64,000 bases of DNA, taken from assembly GCF_008373755.1 (NCBI RefSeq), contig NZ_VUJV01000003.1, positions 806,001 through 870,000 on the forward strand. The letters run 5' to 3'. The notes below the pieces were generated by a model. It saw nothing but the letters and a program-made list of their open reading frames with translations, did not search any database and was not told where the DNA came from. A program made the position numbers and the translations under genes. This stretch comes from Nocardioides humilatus. Its GTDB lineage: Bacteria; Actinomycetota; Actinomycetes; Propionibacteriales; Nocardioidaceae. This document shows positions 59,348-64,000 of the stretch, one piece after another; within the stretch, counting starts at the first letter, position 1, and each line of letters opens with the position of its first letter.

Positions 59348-61027
59348 TCACTCGCCATCATCTTGGGTCTTGCCACTCATTCCGATGCGAAGCGCCGCGG
59401 TTGCCCGTACGTCGTCCTCGTTGTATCGGAGGATTCTCGCCCGGCCAGCGTCGCGCACGACCTCGTCCTCGGCTGCCCGCGCCTCGATCAGCCACAACTG
59501 TGACTGGAGGCCACCAGCTTCGTCGTCGCGCCACTCGAACCCGAACGCCGGCGCCACCTGCTTGATCCCAAGCCCGCGGACGCCGAAGTAGTGCTCCCGG
59601 ACAAGAGCGAGTAGGTCGACAAAACGGTCAAGAAGGTCGGCGACTGCGTCCTCCCCGAGAAGCCGCTTGAGGTAACTCGGCTCGGGGTGGGAGTAGTGGT
59701 AGACGAGGAGCGACTCCCCCGCCGTGTCGGCGGCAGCGATTTGGTCGCGCAGCCAGACGGCGAACGCCTCGGCGTGGGCCACGCAGCCGTCGGCGTCGAG
59801 TTCCGACCAGGAGACCACGGGGTGATAGACCGGCTCGGCACCGGCACGGTGGACGAGCGCGCCCCACAGGTAGACGCGGTCGTCGGGGTCCCACTCGATG
59901 TCGAAGTCGATCTCGACATCGGCGCGTGGAACGACGATCGGTCCGGTCGTGGTGCGCTCGAGAATGATCCCGTCGCGGATCATGCGGGCTCGTCGTACGG
60001 CGTCGCGGAGGCGGCCTAGCGGGTCCTTGAGGTGCGTGACCTCAGGAAGGTATGACGCACGGAAGGCCTGGTCATCGACGTCGAGGTCGGCCAGGTCAGC
60101 AACGTCTTTCACTCCGGCGGAGGCGAGCGCGGTCCATTCGCGAACGCTCAGACGCCCGGCGGTGATGTGCGCGCTCGCCAGGTCGTCGCCGACGAGGCCG
60201 CGGCAGTGGTCGTACCACGGGCACGAGTCGCACTCGTCGGTGAAGACGGGCTCGACCAGAGCCGCCTCACCCTGCGCTGCCGTCGTTGCGACCTTGAGTC
60301 GGAATCCCTGCTCATGGTCGTACCGCTCGAGCGCCGACCGCTTGGCCTTGCCCTGCGTCCGGGAGTAGGTCTCGAAAAGTGGCACCTCGAGGTCAAGCCA
60401 CGTCAGGACGCGTCCGCTCAGAGCAAGGTTCGGGACGTTGTCCCGGCCGATGATGAAGCCGACCGCAGGACCGTCAGGAGCACGGCCGATGGCCTCCAGC
60501 ATTCGCCAGTAGTGCGCGAGCTGGAGGTGGTCGTCGAACCGTCCGGTCGTCACGGCAGCGAGGCCGTCGACCTGCAGCTGAGTGCCCGGAGCAGAGAACG
60601 TGGAGTACGTCAGCGTCCCCTTCGCTCGCCGGGTCATCACCTTGTGGCCTTTGACGTCACCAGGGACGTATCGACCGGAAGCAACCCGCAACAGCACGTC
60701 CGGCTTGCCGGTCCGCCCCCCGACGATGTCGTCGGGGAGCCAGCCACCGAGGATCACCTCGATGCCCTCGTCCATAGCTGCCAGGGTCCGAGCGACCGCG
60801 TTGGCCTTGCCGCGCACGTCCGATAGGTCGATGCAACGGTCCGGACCGAGCTCAGCGACCAGTTCGGCGAAGACGGACTCCTCGAAGGCGATGCCGGCGT
60901 CGAACCGCATCTGCAGCTCGGCCGGCACTTCCCACGGGACCACTTCCACCGCCGGGTCCCACTCGTTGTGGATCCGGCGGGCGCAACGCTTCGCGTCATA
61001 GCCAGTCAGCAGCAGCGCTCGTGCCAT
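59348..61027 (-). CDS. RecB-like nuclease of the TM0106 type (exonuclease fused to RNase-H-like domain)
   Basis: 559 aa. N-terminal RecB/PD-(D/E)xK core (GKPDVLLRVASGRYVPGDVK, with D and VK as the active-site elements), a Cys cluster (CDSCPWYDHC, near 265-275), then a C-terminal RNase-H-like fold (FDIEWDPDDRVYLWGALV; end EVVRDAGRARILRYNEDDVR). TM0106-type RecB nucleases may act in DNA repair or phage defence; function not settled. ATG 61027 has GGGAGG upstream. An internal damage-type promoter lies at 61062-61084. Confidence 0.85.
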   Translation of the reverse strand: MARALLLTGYDAKRCARRIHNEWDPAVEVVPWEVPAELQMRFDAGIAFEESVFAELVAELGPDRCIDLSDVRGKANAVARTLAAMDEGIEVILGGWLPDDIVGGRTGKPDVLLRVASGRYVPGDVKGHKVMTRRAKGTLTYSTFSAPGTQLQVDGLAAVTTGRFDDHLQLAHYWRMLEAIGRAPDGPAVGFIIGRDNVPNLALSGRVLTWLDLEVPLFETYSRTQGKAKRSALERYDHEQGFRLKVATTAAQGEAALVEPVFTDECDSCPWYDHCRGLVGDDLASAHITAGRLSVREWTALASAGVKDVADLADLDVDDQAFRASYLPEVTHLKDPLGRLRDAVRRARMIRDGIILERTTTGPIVVPRADVEIDFDIEWDPDDRVYLWGALVHRAGAEPVYHPVVSWSELDADGCVAHAEAFAVWLRDQIAAADTAGESLLVYHYSHPEPSYLKRLLGEDAVADLLDRFVDLLALVREHYFGVRGLGIKQVAPAFGFEWRDDEAGGLQSQLWLIEARAAEDEVVRDAGRARILRYNEDDVRATAALRIGMSGKTQDDGE

Positions 61028-61054
61028 GTGACGCCTCCCATCAGCGGACCGCTT

Positions 61055-62569
61055 TCAAGCGGTTGTAGCACCCTTGTCCGACGATTCGGCGAGAAGCGAC
61101 ACCGCGTCCCACACCCGACCCCGACCGCGCGTCGATGCCAGTGCGGCCTTCACGTCGCGCCGCGCGTCCTCGACGGGGTGTCCGAGCAGCACCGCGTACG
61201 CAACTGCCACGCTCGGCGTGCGCTGCTCAGCGGCGACGCAGTGCAGCAGCACACGCTTCCCCTCGGCACGCAACCCGCGGACAGCGTCGGCAGCGTCGTA
61301 CAGCGTGAACTCGAGGTTCTCGTTGGCGGTGGGGTCCTCGCTGTCCATCAGGCGGGAGTGGAGCACCTCGGTCGCGCCGGCGAAGCACTCCTGGTTGCGG
61401 CCGACCCGGCACATCGAGACGACCGCGTCGACCTCGTGGTTGCGCGTCGCGTGGGTGCCGAGCAGCACGCCGTCGTCGTACGGGTGCGCGATGATCTTGG
61501 ACGAGGCCGGCTCGCTGTACGGGACAACGTCGGCGGTCGGCCAGCCCTTCGGGTCGGGCTTGCCGCCGCCGATCGTGAGCGCAGCGAGGGAGACCAGGTC
61601 GATGCCGTCGAGGCCCGGCCATCCGTGAACCGCGCGGCGCCAGCGCCACGGTACGGCGCTTGCTCCCCAGCGCGCGCCGAGCAGCCCCCCGGCGATCGCG
61701 GCGACCGTGTCAGTGTCGTCGCCGATCCGGACCGCGTTGTGCAGCGCGTACTGGAGGTGGCGGCACGGCATCTGCTCGGGCACCTCGGTGGTGACAATTG
61801 CAGCGACCGCGGCTTGCAGTGCGACAACTGTGAACCCGTTCGGCCGGAACCGCGCACCCGGCACCACCTCCGCGCGGTTGGTCTCGACGTCGAGGGCGTC
61901 GCCGAGCCAGACCTGCCACTGAGCCCTACGCTCGGCGGGGATGAGGTCCAACCCGGCAACGATCTCGAAGCGCCCCTCAAGCACGGCCACCCGGATCGCC
62001 TCGCACCACAGCACACAGGAGTCGCCGGCCAGCGGGTCACCGTGTGTAAGTTCAGCGACGAGCCGCGCCGCCCCAGCGAGCTGGCTCCGGTCGTCGAGGT
62101 GGGCGAGCGCAACCGGCGCGGTCCGCATCAGGGCGCCGTTGCCGGCCGAGTGTGATCGGGCCGCGGCGTGGGCCGCGGCCTCCTCAGCCATCACTCGGGC
62201 GGTCCCCGACTCGCCCGTCGTCAGTCGAGTCCGCGTGGCTCTCAACACCGCGCTGGTCTGGATTCCGATGTCGGGCGGGTTGCTCCTGTGCCACTCCAGG
62301 AAACCCTCGGCGACCTGGTCGAGCGCGGCTTCAGTGGTGAGGTCGCCTCCGGTGGCCGCCACCCGGGAGATCGCGACCGCCATCGACGTGTCGTCGCTCC
62401 ACTCGCCGGGCGCGAAGTTCCCGAGGCCTCCCCCGGTCATCGCGGCCTCGACGCCGGGCGCGGGCGGCATGGCGAATTCATAGGGCACGCCGAGCGCGTC
62501 CCCAGCGGCGGTGGCAAGCAGTACGCCGGCTGCGCGGTCACGTTGTGCGGTCGTCAGCTCCACGGTCAT
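61055..62569 (-). CDS. ADP-ribosylglycohydrolase fused to a dual-specificity/tyrosine-phosphatase-like domain
   Basis: 504 aa. N-terminal ARH/DraG domain, residues 1-~330: AAGDALGVPYEF, WSDDTSMA (first metal site), HSAGNGALMR and IGDDTDTVAAIAGGLLG (second metal site). C-terminal ~140 residues are a phosphatase fold with HCVAAEQRT near residue 443 (HCx5R signature, normally HCxxGxxR). It could remove ADP-ribose from proteins or nucleic acid and then phosphate, or bind phospho-ADP-ribose. ATGA overlap with the YbjN-like gene upstream. Confidence 0.87.
   Translation of the reverse strand: MTVELTTAQRDRAAGVLLATAAGDALGVPYEFAMPPAPGVEAAMTGGGLGNFAPGEWSDDTSMAVAISRVAATGGDLTTEAALDQVAEGFLEWHRSNPPDIGIQTSAVLRATRTRLTTGESGTARVMAEEAAAHAAARSHSAGNGALMRTAPVALAHLDDRSQLAGAARLVAELTHGDPLAGDSCVLWCEAIRVAVLEGRFEIVAGLDLIPAERRAQWQVWLGDALDVETNRAEVVPGARFRPNGFTVVALQAAVAAIVTTEVPEQMPCRHLQYALHNAVRIGDDTDTVAAIAGGLLGARWGASAVPWRWRRAVHGWPGLDGIDLVSLAALTIGGGKPDPKGWPTADVVPYSEPASSKIIAHPYDDGVLLGTHATRNHEVDAVVSMCRVGRNQECFAGATEVLHSRLMDSEDPTANENLEFTLYDAADAVRGLRAEGKRVLLHCVAAEQRTPSVAVAYAVLLGHPVEDARRDVKAALASTRGRGRVWDAVSLLAESSDKGATTA
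61062..61084 (-). promoter_or_regulatory. RecA-NDp-like promoter before the RecB-like gene (inside the previous gene's end)
   Basis: Minus strand: TCGTCGGAC, 8 nt, TACAAC. A less good -35 half, but spacing and -10 are right. It lies in the last codons of the ARH gene, so the nuclease can be made apart from the ARH protein. Confidence 0.45.
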
Positions 62570-63534
62570 CCCACCTTCGCTCGGGTCCGGAGTACGAGGT
62601 CGTCCCTCGTGTTGGCCATGGCCCTACGGAAAACGTCCAACAGCTCGCCGAGGTGCTGCGGCACAAAAGGCAGCCCGGGCACCGCGATCTGCTGCCAGAT
62701 CGCTCGATCACGCATCGTCCATCGGACCCATGGGTGGTCACGGTTGAGAATCCCGATCTCTACAGCGGTGTTGCGCTGCGAGCGCACGTCGTGGGCGACG
62801 CGAGCCAGGATCTCGACGGTCGGCGAGTCGTGACGGACCCTGACCCACACGAACTGGTCCATGTGCTCGAGGACGAAGTCACCGTCGTCGTCGACGTCCG
62901 GTGCCTCGTCGCAGATGGCTGAGAGTGCCTCGCTCACAGCCTCGAACAGCTCATCCCGGTCGGTCGGCTCCACAAATCGCGGACCCTTCTTCTTCGGTCG
63001 CGGCCCGACCTTCCTCCGCTTCGGTGCCTGCGGCTCGTCGATCGGAACGTCCCGCGTTGCGCAGATTCCGAGGACAGACGCCTCGGTGGCGGCCGGTCCC
63101 CAGACGTTGTAGGTCAAGAGCTGCGGATGTGCGATCCCGAAGTGGGACCGCAGGACGCGCACGACCTGGCACGCGACGTCGCCGACATCGGCGAGCGCCA
63201 CCTCGGCGTACCAGTTCGGCTCGTCGTCGTCGTTGCCCTGCCAGCCCGAGCCCCAGAGGAAAGCGCAGCCCGTCTCGTCGAGCGCGTACTGCGGCAGCAC
63301 GAAGGCGTTGCCGGAGATCTCTGCCCGCACCATCGTGCCGTCATCGAACGCGGCGAACTGCGCGTACGGCGGGCAGCCATGGCCGGGCCGGTCATGATCG
63401 GCAAGCTCGAGGATGAGGTGGTCCCCCTCGCTCGGGTCCTTCATTTTTCTCAAGTAGGCCGCAAGGCCCGCCTCGAGCTCGACCCACGCTTCGTCGAGCG
63501 CACCGCCCGCTGCCTCGTCTCGTACTGAATCCAT
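62566..63534 (-). CDS. YbjN-like / TY3-fold hypothetical protein
   Basis: 322 aa. Two similar chaperone-fold-like halves are visible: HLILELADHDRPGHGCPPYA, GCAFLWGSGWQGNDDDEPNW, EVALADVGDVACQVVRVLRS; then a basic linker (QAPKRRKVGPRPKKKGPRFV) and HMDQFVWVRVRHDSPTVEIL, LPFVPQHLGELLDVFRRAMA. These resemble YbjN-type domains that bind partner proteins. ATG 63534 with GGGGG upstream. The stop overlaps the ARH start (ATGA). Confidence 0.65.
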   Translation of the reverse strand: MDSVRDEAAGGALDEAWVELEAGLAAYLRKMKDPSEGDHLILELADHDRPGHGCPPYAQFAAFDDGTMVRAEISGNAFVLPQYALDETGCAFLWGSGWQGNDDDEPNWYAEVALADVGDVACQVVRVLRSHFGIAHPQLLTYNVWGPAATEASVLGICATRDVPIDEPQAPKRRKVGPRPKKKGPRFVEPTDRDELFEAVSEALSAICDEAPDVDDDGDFVLEHMDQFVWVRVRHDSPTVEILARVAHDVRSQRNTAVEIGILNRDHPWVRWTMRDRAIWQQIAVPGLPFVPQHLGELLDVFRRAMANTRDDLVLRTRAKVG

Positions 63535-63604
63535 ACCGACCCCCTGACCATCTGAAGAACGCGAGCGGCGCTCCCGCTGAGGGAGCTCCCCGCCCGCAGA
63601 CCAG

Positions 63605-63627
63605 AAGGTAGTCAGAACGTCCGACAG
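63605..63627 (-). promoter_or_regulatory. RecA-NDp-like promoter of the minus-strand operon
   Basis: Minus strand: CTGTCGGAC, 8 nt, TACCTT; the inferred leader to ATG 63534 is about 65 nt. It is back to back with the plus-strand site at 63674, 47 bp away. Confidence 0.72.
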
Positions 63628-63673
63628 AACCCGACGCTGCAGCTCAAACGGCGTTTCGCTGATTCGCAGGGTT

Positions 63674-63696
63674 CTGTCGCACCCCTCCCCTAGCCT
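63674..63696 (+). promoter_or_regulatory. RecA-NDp-like promoter, leaderless, of the AAA ATPase gene
   Basis: Plus strand: CTGTCGCAC, 8 nt, TAGCCT, then 6 nt to GTG 63703. Confidence 0.65.
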
Positions 63697-63702
63697 CAGC
63701 TC

Positions 63703-64000
63703 GTGACCGAGAACCTTGTGACCTGGGTGTGGGACCAACTCGACGCCGACGACTCCATCGAGGACGACGCCAAGTTTCTAGTGCTTGCCTCGCTCGGCGG
63801 CGACACCGAATTGGACGAACAACTCTCGACCGGTGTCAAGGCGAGCCGCGGCGCGGACACCCACGACGCCAATGCCCACGTGCCCGCGGGCATCTTCCTG
63901 AGCTCGATCGAGGTCCAGGGGTTCCGCGGGATTGGGCCCAAGACGAAGGTCCAGTTCGCACCCAAGCCCGGGCTGACGATCATCGCTGGCCGCAATGGCT
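63703..64000 (+). CDS. AAA-type ATPase, RecF/SMC/OLD-like, 3' end cut by window
   Basis: The reading frame starts at GTG 63703 (VTENLVTWVWDQLDADDSIE), 6 nt after a damage-type -10, and is open to the window end (99 codons). The last part, IFLSSIEVQGFRGIGPKTKV then FAPKPGLTIIAGRNG, is the N-terminal Walker A region of SMC-like ATPases (usually GRNGSGKS). Such proteins handle DNA ends or act with nucleases as in OLD-type defence. Only the start is visible. Confidence 0.78.
   Translation, partial: MTENLVTWVWDQLDADDSIEDDAKFLVLASLGGDTELDEQLSTGVKASRGADTHDANAHVPAGIFLSSIEVQGFRGIGPKTKVQFAPKPGLTIIAGRNG

Noticed and set aside
49654-64000. LexA SOS boxes as an alternative explanation for shared control
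   Set aside because: I saw no GAAC-N4-GTTC dyad before these genes; the recurring element has the RecA-NDp layout instead.

Overview
The window is about 70% GC, with GTG and TTG starts, very high GC3, many genes without a ribosome site in front of them, a WhiB-type iron-sulfur regulator, a DUF222/13E12 HNH gene and a wax-ester synthase/DGAT gene. This points to an actinobacterium, most likely Nocardioides or a relative. That assignment is inference; there is no rRNA or other marker gene here.

Positions 1-16.6 kb are mostly housekeeping or accessory genes: a DUF222/HNH protein, an FG-GAP membrane protein, WS/DGAT, an adenine methyltransferase, a phosphodiester glycosidase, a Mug-type DNA glycosylase, a WhiB7-like regulator behind a 43-codon leader ORF and an attenuator-like terminator, an HNH nuclease, an MFS transporter, and a MarR/hydrolase divergent pair. 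Positions 16.6-34.7 kb carry a FitAB-like toxin-antitoxin pair, ppnP, a haloalkane dehalogenase, a large RTX-repeat protein, NUDIX, Uma2 and GNAT genes, a molybdopterin oxidoreductase, a metzincin-like secreted protease with Ig-type repeats, an amidohydrolase and a second PIN toxin pair. Positions 34.7-49.6 kb hold an M1 aminopeptidase, a three-gene operon ending in a PIN toxin, a secreted C39-like protein and a GH31 glycosidase that both carry frameshifts, a secreted HNH nuclease, a carboxyethylornithine-synthase-like gene, a MOSC protein and an NlpC/P60 protein whose start lies in a dispersed repeat.

Positions 49.6-64 kb form the most interesting region. Nearly every transcription unit is preceded by a 23-bp element of the form CTGTCGGAC, 8 nt, then a -10 box (TAnnnT or nAnnnT). 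It resembles the LexA-independent DNA-damage promoter (RecA-NDp, PafBC-dependent) known from mycobacteria. I find 11 such sites in 13.5 kb and one more before a Uma2-type nuclease gene at 24.3 kb. Five sites lie 6-7 nt upstream of the start codon, which implies leaderless mRNAs and fixes those starts. The genes behind them are an alkyltransferase-like repair protein, a LAGLIDADG endonuclease fused to a Myb/HTH-like tail, a PGN_0703-type nuclease with an EEP nuclease, a RecB-like nuclease, an ADP-ribosylglycohydrolase fused to a tyrosine-phosphatase-like domain, a deoxynucleotidase, an AAA ATPase cut by the window end, and several unknown proteins. A NERD-helicase and a UDG-fold protein lie among them. 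I read this as a DNA-damage-inducible repair/nuclease island, possibly an undescribed genome-maintenance or defence module.

Four unrelated proteins in the window end in the same short CxxC...G.C..C knuckle. Five copies of a roughly 33-bp inverted-repeat element are scattered from 27.6 to 48.6 kb. No tRNA, rRNA, CRISPR array, insertion sequence or prophage was seen.
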